Positions 8,044 to 15,319 of a stretch of 40,778 nucleotides of DNA are shown here, piece by piece. The position numbers and the translations under genes were made by a program. The notes beneath the pieces were generated by a model, which saw only the letters and a list, made by a program, of their open reading frames with translations, did not search any database and was not told where the DNA came from. Position 1 is the stretch's first letter. Each line of letters opens with the position of its first letter. This DNA comes from a virus: IMG/VR virus record IMGVR_UViG_3300028596_000006, positions 1 to 40,778 of that record; one strand, written 5' to 3'.

Positions 8044-8339
8044 TTCCATACCCCGCTGGACTTTTCGTTACGCACGTTCATGACCCTGGCCAGGTTGCCA
8101 CGGGCGGCAAACATGATGACCAGGACGCAGATGTAAATGCCGGCGTCGAAGATCTGCGCGGCGGCTTGATTGCCCATGGCGAGAAGAATCGCCACGGCGC
8201 CGCTGCACAGCATGAGGAAGTAGGCCACGGACGTTACGCCGATCTTGTAGCGCGAATCACGCGGCCAATCGAAGCAGAACAGCCGCACGCATATCGCGGC
8301 TGAGATAAGCGACTTGGTCAGCATCAGGAATTCAGTCAT
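8040..8339 (-). CDS. Phage holin, three-helix type (holin 3 superfamily-like)
   Basis: The 99-residue protein has three hydrophobic segments (about residues 5-20, 30-55 and 60-80) and a basic C-terminal tail. It sits between another holin-like gene and the endolysin. Holins form lesions in the inner membrane that set lysis time. The start at 8339 lies within the end of the upstream gene. The two adjacent holin-like genes may be a holin-antiholin pair; which is which cannot be told from sequence. Confidence 0.7.
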   Translation of the reverse strand: MTEFLMLTKSLISAAICVRLFCFDWPRDSRYKIGVTSVAYFLMLCSGAVAILLAMGNQAAAQIFDAGIYICVLVIMFAARGNLARVMNVRNEKSSGVWK

Positions 8340-8712
8340 CCTTTTGCCCCTCGCTGGTAATGCCGAGTCTTTTCCGAATCCACTTCTTGCCGTCCTCCGC
8401 GAACACGGCAAGCACGGTTTTGAACACGACTACACAAAAGAAAGCCGCCACAAAGGACGGCAGCGGTGGGGTGCTGAAGCCCCATAGTTCACGTCTGACC
8501 ATTTCGAGCCCGGCGTAATAGCCAAAGACCCATGTAGCAAGCAGGACTCCAATCCTTTCGGGGATCCCTGCGCCCCGGGCGAAGAACGAATACATCACCG
8601 CGCCCGCGAACGCCGCCACTACCGCACTGGCATCCACTCCGACGGCTATCGCCACCCCACCCCCTGCGCCAGCAAGTGCCAGCGGTACAACAGTGCTCAT
8701 AGGCTCGGCCAT
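8332..8712 (-). CDS. Putative holin
   Basis: The 126-residue protein begins MAEPMSTVVPLALAGAG, a Gly/Ala-rich hydrophobic start typical of a holin type I recall from Pseudomonas phages. Further hydrophobic segments lie around residues 33-45, 52-68 and 85-103, and the tail is charged (EDGKKWIRKRLG). It is the first gene of the lysis cassette, after two tandem terminators. The start at 8712 has GGA about 11 bases upstream; an ATG at 8700 is an alternative. Confidence 0.75.
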   Translation of the reverse strand: MAEPMSTVVPLALAGAGGGVAIAVGVDASAVVAAFAGAVMYSFFARGAGIPERIGVLLATWVFGYYAGLEMVRRELWGFSTPPLPSFVAAFFCVVVFKTVLAVFAEDGKKWIRKRLGITSEGQKDD

Positions 8713-8835
8713 TTGTTTGATCCGTAGCTGTGTGTCGTGGGCAAAACATCCCACATGCTCCCAGTGCTTCCGATCAAATATTAACCGATTGTGGCCATGG
8801 GCCTTTATTTTCTTCAGGACGGCGAATTTTGGACA

Positions 8836-8866
8836 ACAAAAAGCCCGATCTGTTAGGACCGGGCTT
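8836..8866 (-). terminator. Rho-independent terminator, upstream of lysis genes (distal)
   Basis: Minus-strand stem AAGCCCG/CGGGCTT with a 12-base loop and a run of five T followed by GTTG. It is the second of two terminators in a row between the tRNA and the holin gene. Confidence 0.75.
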
Positions 8867-8945
8867 GATGCCGGGGGTTGATTGGAGTTCTTGCCCCGCT
8901 AGCTCGCTGAAAACGCCGACGGGAGGATCATAAACCGGAGGAATT

Positions 8946-8975
8946 AAAAAGCCCAGGGGTTTTATGCCTGGGCTT
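8946..8975 (-). terminator. Rho-independent terminator, upstream of lysis genes (proximal)
   Basis: Minus-strand stem AAGCCCAGG/CCTGGGCTT (9 bp, 9-base loop) followed by TTTTTAATT. It is strong by inspection. Late transcription towards the lysis genes must pass it. Confidence 0.8.
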
Positions 8976-9099
8976 GTTCCGAACTCTTAGCTATCGGCGC
9001 TTGATGTAGATGACCGGTGCTGATCTCCGGCGTCGCATGAAACTATGGCGCTAATCGCGCCAGGCGGGTCCGACAGCCCGCTATCCCCGCCAAGGCGGA

Positions 9100-9128
9100 A
9101 TTTTGCTTTACGTCGGTGCACCCTTCAA
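9100..9128 (-). promoter_or_regulatory. Candidate late promoter
   Basis: Minus-strand TTGAAG (9128-9123), a 17-bp spacer and CAAAAT (9105-9100). Each box matches the sigma70 consensus at four of six positions. It lies downstream of the tRNA and upstream of the tandem terminators. The prediction is weak on sequence alone. Confidence 0.3.
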
Positions 9129-9412
9129 TTCGGGACCTATCAGCCTAGGTATTCATCTGCATCGGGGAATGATCGGGCCTTAACGGTTTCCGCTGAGGCT
9201 GGTAAAGAAGCCAGGTGCCGATCACTCTCCGATGAAGACGTTCCGCTTGTGCGGGCTATCCGGAGTTAGGAAGTCTCCGAATGGTCTTTGCCGTGCGTGG
9301 GTCGCTTGGCGTTGGTTGTAGGCCTCGGAATTTTTATCGAGGCTCCGAGTCCTCTATTCTGACCATCCCCGGCTGTACCCGATCCCAGCGCAACCGACAG
9401 GCTTTCAGAAAC

Positions 9413-9488
9413 TGGTTGGTCCGTAGGGGCTTGAACCCTCTTCCCCCGGTTATGAGCCGGGAGCATCAACCGTCAATGCTTCGGACCA
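9413..9488 (-). tRNA. tRNA with CAT anticodon (Met or Ile2)
   Basis: The cloverleaf is clear on the minus strand: acceptor stem TGGTCCG/CGGACCA (7 bp), D stem GCAT/ATGC, anticodon stem CCCGG/CCGGG with loop CTCATAA (anticodon at 9454-9452), a short variable loop, and a TTCAAGC T-loop with one mismatch in its stem. The CCA end is encoded (76 nt in all). CAT can be elongator Met or, if the C is modified to lysidine, Ile for AUA codons. The T1-A72 pair argues against an initiator. Confidence 0.88.
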
Positions 9489-9499
9489 GAATCTGGATC

Positions 9500-9533
9500 G
9501 GGTCCGCCGTTACCGATGAGATCCGGCGGACCC
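9500..9533. other. Strong hairpin beside the tRNA
   Basis: A perfect 10-bp inverted repeat, GGGTCCGCCG/CGGCGGACCC, with a 14-base loop. No T-run follows on either strand, so it is not a typical terminator. It could be a processing site for the tRNA transcript or an antitermination RNA element; both are inference. Confidence 0.5.
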
Positions 9534-9610
9534 TACAGGCCTGGAGTACCGGCGCCGTGAGGACCGGAATCGGGCGACCAAACCCGTTACCTGTGGCGCA
9601 GACTCTATCT

Positions 9611-10156
9611 TCACGCAGATATCAAATCAAGTGGAATGACCCGGGCTAGAACATATGGATCGTCGGAAAACTTCTTTACAACGTGGGCCTCGATCACCTG
9701 GGTATCATCTTTCCACATGCAGCCATTGAAGGCGTCGCACCAGATCTTAGCGCTGTTATCCCAGTCCACTTTGATGGTTGGCGCAACAAGGCCAAGACGC
9801 GCGGCCTCCTTCTTCCGCTTCGGCCATGAGTCCCTGATCTTGTGAGCGATTTCCATTTCAAGCCGAACCGGGCCGGTGAACATCGGTTTCCCGCCCATGT
9901 CAGCGTAAGCCTCGATGAACGTGCGTCGCTTGATCTTCTTGGTTTCCAGCACCAGCGCTTCGCCGCCGATCAGGCGCAGGACTTCTTCTTGGATGAGGCG
10001 TTCATAGGCCGCTGTTTCCTTGTCGGTGTAGACCTGGACAAAGCTTCCTCGGGCGGCGAACTTTGGCCTTCCCTTGCCGCGCGGATCGCCCTCGAGCACG
10101 ATCACGGCCATCTGATCCAGTAAATCCACGTTTGGCACCGCGAATAGATCTGTCAT
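9611..10156 (-). CDS. RusA-like Holliday junction resolvase
   Basis: The 181-residue protein shows RusA family features: an early GDPRGKGRPK block, a Tyr-rich ARGSFVQVYTDKETAAYE segment, and the metal-site region TIKVDWDNSAKIWCDAFNG with DDTQV after it (about residues 131-156), where the family's acidic catalytic residues lie. It would cut four-way DNA junctions made during phage recombination and replication. It ends the leftward early gene block, as resolvases do in lambdoid nin regions. The start overlaps the upstream stop (ATGA). Confidence 0.92.
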   Translation of the reverse strand: MTDLFAVPNVDLLDQMAVIVLEGDPRGKGRPKFAARGSFVQVYTDKETAAYERLIQEEVLRLIGGEALVLETKKIKRRTFIEAYADMGGKPMFTGPVRLEMEIAHKIRDSWPKRKKEAARLGLVAPTIKVDWDNSAKIWCDAFNGCMWKDDTQVIEAHVVKKFSDDPYVLARVIPLDLISA

Positions 10157-10419
10157 CGCGACTTACACCAGAACCCCGACGAGACCGCCGAGTCCTTTCC
10201 ATGCTCTCCGATCAGAGAATCCAGCAACTGGCATAGCACCGTGCGAGCCTGATCCTTCGTGATGGGATTGTTCGATCGCCACGAACGGATATCGCGCTCG
10301 CCGCCCTGGACCTGGAACCAGATTTCGCCGATCCAGATAACCGGCTTCTTGGGCAGTCGGCCAATCGTCTGTGGCTGGAGCGTGGCCATGTCGTTGCTCC
10401 ATACGATTTTGGCGCTCAT
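10153..10419 (-). CDS. Hypothetical protein, 88 aa
   Basis: Unrecognised. It has mixed beta/alpha character with several Trp residues (WIGEIWFQ, DIRSW) and a C-terminal helix. ATGA overlaps join it to the genes on both sides, so it belongs to the same operon as RusA. No catalytic or metal motif is visible. Confidence 0.65.
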   Translation of the reverse strand: MSAKIVWSNDMATLQPQTIGRLPKKPVIWIGEIWFQVQGGERDIRSWRSNNPITKDQARTVLCQLLDSLIGEHGKDSAVSSGFWCKSR

Positions 10420-10877
10420 GGGTGAAGATCCTTGGCTTTTTCGTCAGCAGAGCACAGAAGGCACAATCCAGGGGCGCCGCACCTGGCTTTTACACCATCC
10501 GTCCGAGGGTACACGTGACCATGACCGCAATCGGTTCGCCCCATTCCGTCGATAAGTCGATCAAGTCTATCTCCGCTCGGAAAATCAGAGCCGAGCTTTG
10601 CCGCCGAACGAGGGTATAGAACGACTGCCAGGGCCGAGTCATTCCAAGCCTGATCTCGAAGCCACTGATATCGCGCCGCATTCGGTCGCAACGCCTCGAT
10701 CTCACCCTTCAGCTCCTGAACCGTCGCCTCGTAGGCCTTGAATCCTGTCTTGAGTCCGGCGTTTTCAGCGAGAAGCTTCCCGATGGCCGCATAGCACTCG
10801 GCCAAAAGATTGTTTGCCTCATGTGCGTTCGGCTTCCCGCGCTGGCATCGCAGCATCAGATTTTTGTAGTCGATCAT
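10416..10877 (-). CDS. Hypothetical phage protein with 'RYQWLRD' motif, 153 aa
   Basis: A coiled-coil-like N-terminal half leads to NAARYQWLRDQAW (about residues 67-79), a motif found near the ends of many phage Ead/Ea22-like proteins. The C-terminal part carries several Cys and His residues (DCGHGH, RCGAPGLCLLC), possibly a zinc site. ATGA overlaps join both neighbours. Biochemical role unknown; the next gene upstream shares the RY.W.R motif, so the two may be diverged relatives. Confidence 0.65.
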   Translation of the reverse strand: MIDYKNLMLRCQRGKPNAHEANNLLAECYAAIGKLLAENAGLKTGFKAYEATVQELKGEIEALRPNAARYQWLRDQAWNDSALAVVLYPRSAAKLGSDFPSGDRLDRLIDGMGRTDCGHGHVYPRTDGVKARCGAPGLCLLCSADEKAKDLHP

Positions 10878-11383
10878 GAGTGCTCTCCCCCTGCACCCAT
10901 ATCCGCGTCGATCTCTTTATCCAGGTCTTCCCCCATGCAATCGATCAGCGGGAGGATGTTGCAGCCAGGTTTTCGTATCCACCGATACCGCTCGGCATCC
11001 TTGCGAAGCGCCTCATTCTCGGCTTGCGCCTCATGAAGTTCGGACTGCTGCGAATTCTTCACGCCCACGGCGATTGAGAGATTCATCTGCGCACACTCAA
11101 GATCCATTTTATGCCGCTCACTATTAGCCTTGAACTGATCGCGCTCCCGTCGAGCTGAATCTCTTGCGGCACATAGCTTTCTCAACTCACCACTGTCGCG
11201 GGAATGTTGAGCGTGAAGACCTTCGTTCTCGGCGATCAGGGCCAGAATGGCTTCGGGTGTCGCGGCGCTCACGTACAGAGCATTCGAGAGCCAATTGCTG
11301 CTGTCGCGACCGTCCATGTAGATGTGGTGCCCATTCTTTTCGGCTCGTTCCGCCAGCCGCTTCAACTCTTGACGGTCAGTCAT
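10874..11383 (-). CDS. Ead/Ea22-like hypothetical protein, 169 aa
   Basis: The order of segments is typical of Ea22-like phage proteins: an N-terminal helix, the block TPEAILALIAENEGL (about residues 42-56), a long charged coiled coil, and LRKDAERYRWIR near residue 138, followed by a short variable tail. These proteins are mosaic and of unknown function. It overlaps the gene upstream by 8 bases and the downstream gene by ATGA. Confidence 0.7.
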   Translation of the reverse strand: MTDRQELKRLAERAEKNGHHIYMDGRDSSNWLSNALYVSAATPEAILALIAENEGLHAQHSRDSGELRKLCAARDSARRERDQFKANSERHKMDLECAQMNLSIAVGVKNSQQSELHEAQAENEALRKDAERYRWIRKPGCNILPLIDCMGEDLDKEIDADMGAGGEHS

Positions 11384-11720
11384 GGCACAGCTCCTTTGGC
11401 TTCTGTTCCCCGGGGTTGATGTCGGCGGCTCTTGGGTTCATGGGCTTCCGTAGCCAGCCCCAAACGCTTCGGCCAGACATTTCTATTTCTGCCGACCGCT
11501 CAAGAAGCCATTGGCCGCGAGCTGGCGTTATTTTCTTTACTCGGCGAAAGCCTGATGCGCGGAAGGGAACGCCCTCACTGTCCACGACGATGTGGCGATC
11601 AGAAGCAACAGGGCGAGCAATTCTGTATTTGTAGAATCCGACGGCCCAATGGTCTTGGGGGTCCCCATCATTCCATTTGGTAGCCAGCACGTAATCACCT
11701 TCGAGTATTGGCTTGCTCAC
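11376..11720 (-). CDS. Hypothetical protein, 114 aa (GTG start)
   Basis: The GTG at 11720 is chosen because GGAGGGG lies just upstream and the GTG overlaps the previous stop (GTGA). The beta-rich N-terminus (ILEGDYVLATKWNDGDPQDH) resembles small SH3-like or barrel folds. The C-terminus is basic. No family was recognised. Confidence 0.65.
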   Translation of the reverse strand: MSKPILEGDYVLATKWNDGDPQDHWAVGFYKYRIARPVASDRHIVVDSEGVPFRASGFRRVKKITPARGQWLLERSAEIEMSGRSVWGWLRKPMNPRAADINPGEQKPKELCHD

Positions 11721-11893
11721 AACTTCCCCTCCTTCCAAAGTTTGATCGTCGCGATAGCAACAAGCGGCCAGAGCGCACCGTAGAGAAATGACTGCGCCCA
11801 CTCCTTCGCATCTACACGATCAAGACCTTTCCAAGAAAGGCCGCACAAGAGGCCAGTGCAGAACATGGCGATCAGGCAATAGGTGATGATCAT
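11717..11893 (-). CDS. Small membrane protein, 58 aa
   Basis: A hydrophobic N-terminal helix (MIITYCLIAMFCTGLLCG) and a second one (residues 36-50) predict two membrane passes. The start at 11893 overlaps the upstream stop (ATGA). Function unknown. Confidence 0.65.
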   Translation of the reverse strand: MIITYCLIAMFCTGLLCGLSWKGLDRVDAKEWAQSFLYGALWPLVAIATIKLWKEGKL

Positions 11894-12102
11894 TGCGGCA
11901 TCTCCCATGTTCCCATCACGAATTCAATCGGCGCATCGAGAACGAGTTGGCAGTGATATCCAGTCCGGTCGTCACCGGAGCTAGTGCATTTGATTACATT
12001 GCTGTGAGCGGTGATCTCATCAACGGCTTTCTGAAGAGTGCTCACCGTCGGCGCATAAAGCATGACAGTCGGGTTTTCTATTTTCCGCTTGCTCATCTTC
12101 AT
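11890..12102 (-). CDS. Hypothetical protein, 70 aa
   Basis: A basic start followed by one alpha/beta unit with two Cys (IKCTSSGDDRTGYHCQLVL). The start at 12102 overlaps the upstream stop (TGATG) and has a G-rich ribosome site; an ATG at 12096 is possible. Unrecognised family. Confidence 0.6.
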   Translation of the reverse strand: MKMSKRKIENPTVMLYAPTVSTLQKAVDEITAHSNVIKCTSSGDDRTGYHCQLVLDAPIEFVMGTWEMPQ

Positions 12103-12410
12103 CACAACCACCCCGCAGACATGGCGATCAGCACCAGGCCCGACGACAGGCCGAAGGCGATGGCGATCATCAGGCAGATTCGGCCAACGATCTTCACGAA
12201 GGTATAGCGGGGCGGATCCATTGCGCGGCGCTCGGCCTCGACAGCGGACGCGCGCAGTTGTCGGCGCAGGCGTTCAAGCTCGGATCGCTCAGCCTTATCC
12301 AGCGGCATAGCCGGATCACGCATCACCGACGAAACGCCGGCTGGATGTGAATGTGGAATTCCACGTGGAATGTTGCACCCGAACACCGGGCACTTCGGCT
12401 TATCTCTCAT
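12102..12410 (-). CDS. Hypothetical tail-anchored protein, 102 aa
   Basis: The N-terminus carries a possible zinc knuckle (CPVFGC and IPHSH). The middle is a charged helix (ERSELERLRRQLRA). The C-terminal 25 residues form a membrane segment (RICLMIAIAFGLSSGLVLIA), suggesting a tail-anchored protein with a cytoplasmic N-terminus. GGAG lies about 10 bases before the ATG at 12410, while the longer frame from 12482 would start inside the palindromic site and terminator. Function unknown. Confidence 0.6.
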   Translation of the reverse strand: MRDKPKCPVFGCNIPRGIPHSHPAGVSSVMRDPAMPLDKAERSELERLRRQLRASAVEAERRAMDPPRYTFVKIVGRICLMIAIAFGLSSGLVLIAMSAGWL

Positions 12411-12430
12411 CGGTCGATCTCCAGAAGGTG

Positions 12431-12459
12431 AAAAGGCGCCCTGGTCTTGTGGGCGCCTT
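12431..12459 (-). terminator. Rho-independent terminator inside the leftward gene block
   Basis: Minus-strand stem AAGGCGCCC/GGGCGCCTT (9 bp, 9-base loop) followed by TTTTC. It divides the small-gene block into two parts and is preceded by a GCAATTGCGC site at 12479-12488. Confidence 0.75.
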
Positions 12460-12478
12460 GTCAGTTTACTTGAATCAC

Positions 12479-12488
12479 GCAATTGCGC
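12479..12488. promoter_or_regulatory. Candidate operator site (GCAATTGCGC)
   Basis: One of five intergenic copies of this palindrome-derived sequence. It lies a few bases after the stop of the 12492-13346 gene and just before the terminator. A minus-strand promoter here is not convincing. Confidence 0.4.
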
Positions 12489-12491
12489 AAA

Positions 12492-13346
12492 TCATTCTTT
12501 GCTTTGATTGGCCATGGCCAGTTCGAACATCTGTCTCGCGATATGGCGAGCCTCGCCCTGCTTTAGGCTGTTGCCGCCATTCACCCATGGATGGAACCCA
12601 GGCTGGCTTTCCCATGAATCGTAGATCTGCCGAGCAAGCGCTTCGAGTGCGGCGCTCTGGTCGAAGGATGTTGTCTCCTGCTGGTTTGGGTTGAGTCGGC
12701 CTACTTCGTCGCGGCACGCATTCCATCCAGCGATATAGTTGATACTCCCAAGGTCGACTGTCTGGAACGGCCGCATTTCACGCTTGGCAGGCATCACCAC
12801 CGCTACCGGCGCGGGCTGATCGGCGTGTCGATACAGAGGGACGGTATACGCCTCGGTTCCGTTCAATTCTTGGATCTTCGACCACTGATCGATACAGGTT
12901 CCGGTGTCAGGATCTTCCCAATAATCAGGAACAACGGTTTGCGCTTCGCACTCATCGCACGCATGTGGGGCGCGGATTCCGTGAGTGCAAGCCACCGGCT
13001 CACCTCGCCCCTTGCCGGCTGGCGCGGATTGGTTGGAGAGGAAGACTCTAACGTCTCGCTGTATTTGCACAGCCGGTCGGGCAAGCCTTGGCTCGTCGTA
13101 CCATTGTGCAAAATCGGCAAGCAACTCCCGCGCCTTGGTCAGTTCGGCTTGCAGCGTCTCGCTAGCGTCTACAAACTTGCTGAACACCTTCTGCACATCA
13201 GCAACAGACTTTGCATAGACTTCTTCGCCCATGCCATCACGACCGGGAATAACTTCAATCATGATGCTTTCAACGCTAAGCGATTTCAACCGTTCCACTT
13301 CAGCCTGTAGCCGAGCGTTTTCCAGAACCAATTCATCAGATTGCAT
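12492..13346 (-). CDS. Hypothetical mosaic phage protein, 284 aa
   Basis: An N-terminal coiled coil (LVLENARLQAEVERLKSL), a middle helical segment, a Cys/His patch (CTHGIRAPHACDECEA, about residues 123-138), a short beta segment ending VPLYRHADQPAP, and a C-terminal region (YIAGWNACRDEV...) make it look like a mosaic of the variable Ea22-like phage proteins. No enzyme motif is visible. It overlaps the end of the upstream gene by 11 bases. Confidence 0.65.
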   Translation of the reverse strand: MQSDELVLENARLQAEVERLKSLSVESIMIEVIPGRDGMGEEVYAKSVADVQKVFSKFVDASETLQAELTKARELLADFAQWYDEPRLARPAVQIQRDVRVFLSNQSAPAGKGRGEPVACTHGIRAPHACDECEAQTVVPDYWEDPDTGTCIDQWSKIQELNGTEAYTVPLYRHADQPAPVAVVMPAKREMRPFQTVDLGSINYIAGWNACRDEVGRLNPNQQETTSFDQSAALEALARQIYDSWESQPGFHPWVNGGNSLKQGEARHIARQMFELAMANQSKE

Positions 13347-13965
13347 GGGTAATTTCTCCGCGTGTGATTTGTAGGCGCAAAATCCACGCCCGATTCATGA
13401 GAGCTTCAGCAACGTCACTTCTGAAGAACGGCTCTCCAGCGTACCGATGGACTGCAATTTCAAGCTGATGGACTTTCTCCGCCTGCCATGCGCGATGCGC
13501 CAGAAGCTCGGTTGCATGGGCGCCCAACCCGACTGACTGTGAATTGCCGATGTTGCATTTAGCCTCGAACATTCCGCGTTTGTTCTTCCGCGTACCGATC
13601 AAGCAAGACCCTTCAGTCTTCGTCTTTATGCAGTTGATGATTTGGTTCAGGTACTGAGGAACGAAAGCGCATGTTTGCGGCGAATATATTCGGCTTCCAT
13701 CGCCAAGAATGTCTTTGTCCAGTTCCAGGCCTTCCCACTGCTGCTGCCGCATCCAAGACTCGAATGCCGAATACCTCAGCCACTCATCGCAGATTTTCGA
13801 CCGGCCAAAGCTTGGCTCATTCGGGTCAAGTACTCGGCGCAACACATGACGCCAGCGCCTATAGATTGGGCAGCTCCCGGATCTTTTCTGAGTGATGTAG
13901 GAAGCATCGTTTATCGCGATCCCGTGAAGTGGCCTTGGCGCGGCGCGTACGCCTGCGCGACTCAT
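13336..13965 (-). CDS. HNH/AP2-like phage DNA-binding protein, 209 aa
   Basis: The sequence follows a widespread phage family related to homing enzymes: CPIYRRWRHVLRRVLDP, then CDEWLRYSAFESWM, LDKDILGDGSRIYSPQTCAF (about residues 82-101), and a KRGMFEAKCNIG segment that resembles an AP2-type DNA-binding unit. The usual HNH His/Asn set is not clear, so it may bind without cutting. Here it is within the operon (ATGA overlap upstream), unlike the antisense homing gene at 3545-4144. Confidence 0.7.
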   Translation of the reverse strand: MSRAGVRAAPRPLHGIAINDASYITQKRSGSCPIYRRWRHVLRRVLDPNEPSFGRSKICDEWLRYSAFESWMRQQQWEGLELDKDILGDGSRIYSPQTCAFVPQYLNQIINCIKTKTEGSCLIGTRKNKRGMFEAKCNIGNSQSVGLGAHATELLAHRAWQAEKVHQLEIAVHRYAGEPFFRSDVAEALMNRAWILRLQITRGEITHAI

Positions 13966-14387
13966 CTGGATTCAATCCTGAGGCAAACACCAACACAGCC
14001 ATGGCTACGCGGGCATCGATCACACTCGACAAGATCCACGCCAGCAGGCGGAACAGGTTCAGTTGTGTAAGGCTCGCCACATTTTGCGCACTCACTCATG
14101 AACATCCTGAAGTCATGAGCGCATTCTTCTTGATCAGCAGGCGGCACAGGGTCAGCCAGGGCGGCGCGGGTGTTCCACGCGGCCAGAGCTCGCAGGTCTA
14201 CGGTGCTGTTGTCGGCATACCAACCTTTGCCAGATTCACCAACTGCCCCGCGGGAACACCCGCACCCCGCGCATACGTAGGAAATACGAAGGGCATAACC
14301 GTCGCGTTCGTCTCCGGAAGTACGGGTAGCCTTTGGTTCACATCCGCAGAAAGGGCATCGTAACGGGGTGATTGTTTTATTGGTCAT
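13962..14387 (-). CDS. Lar-like restriction alleviation protein, extended
   Basis: The N-terminal 70 residues match the Lar family: LRCPFCGCEPK, a second pair in YVCAGCGC, and the closing ALAAWNTRA. Lar proteins reduce type I restriction of incoming DNA. The C-terminal half adds two more cysteine pairs (CAKCGE and CDRCPRSHGC) that are not part of Lar as I know it. It overlaps its upstream neighbour by 11 bases. Anti-restriction activity is inferred from family membership only. Confidence 0.75.
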   Translation of the reverse strand: MTNKTITPLRCPFCGCEPKATRTSGDERDGYALRISYVCAGCGCSRGAVGESGKGWYADNSTVDLRALAAWNTRAALADPVPPADQEECAHDFRMFMSECAKCGEPYTTEPVPPAGVDLVECDRCPRSHGCVGVCLRIESR

Positions 14388-14766
14388 GGCTTACAGCCTC
14401 GGCGGTTGGTTTGAGGGCTCTGTCAGCGTCGAATATTGCGTAGTAGAGCCGATGGAATATTGCGCAGGTCGGGTCTTCGTGATCGTCACCGCCGTTTTCG
14501 TCCACGCTGTCTAGGCATGGGGAGTAGCTGCTAGCCAACCGTTCACACTCTCGCGCCACGTCCCGCAGTGCAGTGAAGTCCTTGGTTAGATCATCAACCC
14601 GCTGACCCTGCACTGTGAGGCGCTGCTGTAGGGCCAGGTTCTCGGCGGACACGCGGTCGAAGTCGGCGGCGTTCACATACACCGTAAGGCCTGGGAACAA
14701 CTTCAATATTTCCGGTGTAGCAGCAAACAAGCCGGTGATGCTTCCATAACGCTTCACGCTTTCCAT
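14377..14766 (-). CDS. Hypothetical protein, 129 aa
   Basis: A short alpha/beta N-terminus (residues 1-33), a coiled coil (ENLALQQRLTVQGQRVDDL) and an acidic patch (DENGGDDHED) followed by a C-terminal helix. It is part of the run of overlapping small genes. No family was recognised. Confidence 0.65.
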   Translation of the reverse strand: MESVKRYGSITGLFAATPEILKLFPGLTVYVNAADFDRVSAENLALQQRLTVQGQRVDDLTKDFTALRDVARECERLASSYSPCLDSVDENGGDDHEDPTCAIFHRLYYAIFDADRALKPTAEAVSHDQ

Positions 14767-14858
14767 ACACCCTCCTGGGGCTTAACGCTCGCCACGCACA
14801 GCGCGGCCAAAATGAATAGGCTGATCAGGCTCCAGCCGGCGATGAACAGGCCGATCAA
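14754..14858 (-). CDS. Possible membrane peptide, 34 aa (TTG start)
   Basis: A frame from TTG at 14858 overlaps the TGA of the upstream gene and runs to a stop inside the next gene. It encodes one clear hydrophobic helix (LIGLFIAGWSLISLFILAAL) and a short polar tail. It fills an otherwise empty gap in a block where genes overlap. The ribosome site is weak (CGGAAA), so this is tentative. Confidence 0.4.
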   Translation of the reverse strand: MIGLFIAGWSLISLFILAALCVASVKPQEGVWKA

Positions 14859-15319
14859 TTTCCGTTGCTCGGGCTGAAGAATCGGCGCAAAAGGCCGATC
14901 TTCTTCGCCGCCTTCGTTGCCTCGGCCAGCTCATTGGCAAGCGCACGAATCGCCTGGCGCTGCCGATCGATGATTGCCCGGGCGCGTTTCGTGGACTCAA
15001 GGAGGGATTCGTAGGACTCCTTCCATTGGAGGGCTTCGCGTTGGCGGTCGGCGGCTTCGCTAAGAATTGTTACGTGGCCTCGCACAAGGCTCTCTATTGC
15101 GAGATCAGTCCGTTGCGGCACCACACGTACGCCCTCACTGCTGATCTCGCCTCCTGCGCGACATAGAGCTCCTTCCCGGGCATCTTTGCGCAGAGCCTCC
15201 AGGTGTTCTTCGAGTCTTTCTTCAAATTCAGCCGTCAGCACACGATGTTTTGCAGCTCGGCGGATTCGGTCGAGGCACCCGTACAGGGCGCGGCGGGTCA
15301 TTTCGGTTTCGTTCGTCAT
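14855..15319 (-). CDS. Hypothetical helical protein, 154 aa
   Basis: Almost wholly helical and highly charged, with many Arg, Glu and Ala residues and a C-terminal basic patch (KKIGLLRRFFSP). A coiled-coil oligomer is likely. It lies in the operon downstream of the P-like gene. Family not recognised. Confidence 0.65.
   Translation of the reverse strand: MTNETEMTRRALYGCLDRIRRAAKHRVLTAEFEERLEEHLEALRKDAREGALCRAGGEISSEGVRVVPQRTDLAIESLVRGHVTILSEAADRQREALQWKESYESLLESTKRARAIIDRQRQAIRALANELAEATKAAKKIGLLRRFFSPSNGN

Larger units (their letters stand above)
8713..9610 (-). other. Protein-free late-control region
   Basis: About 900 bases between the RusA gene and the lysis cassette hold no convincing protein gene. 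They contain one tRNA (9413-9488), a 10-bp-stem hairpin at 9500-9533, shorter hairpins at 9046-9062, 9064-9081, 9087-9098 and 9322-9343, a possible promoter (9100-9128), and two terminators (8946-8975 and 8836-8866). By position it matches the interval between the nin genes and the lysis genes of lambdoid phages, where late transcription starts and is antiterminated. No Q-like protein was recognised. Confidence 0.6.

Noticed and set aside
7838-8083. 81-codon plus-strand Ser/Arg-rich frame
   Set aside because: Antisense to the endolysin gene with typical shadow composition.
9266-9469. 67-codon minus-strand frame
   Set aside because: It runs through the tRNA gene and hairpins; no ribosome site.
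14782-15000. 72-codon minus-strand frame
   Set aside because: Shadow of the gene at 14855-15319, very Arg-rich as expected from a shifted frame.
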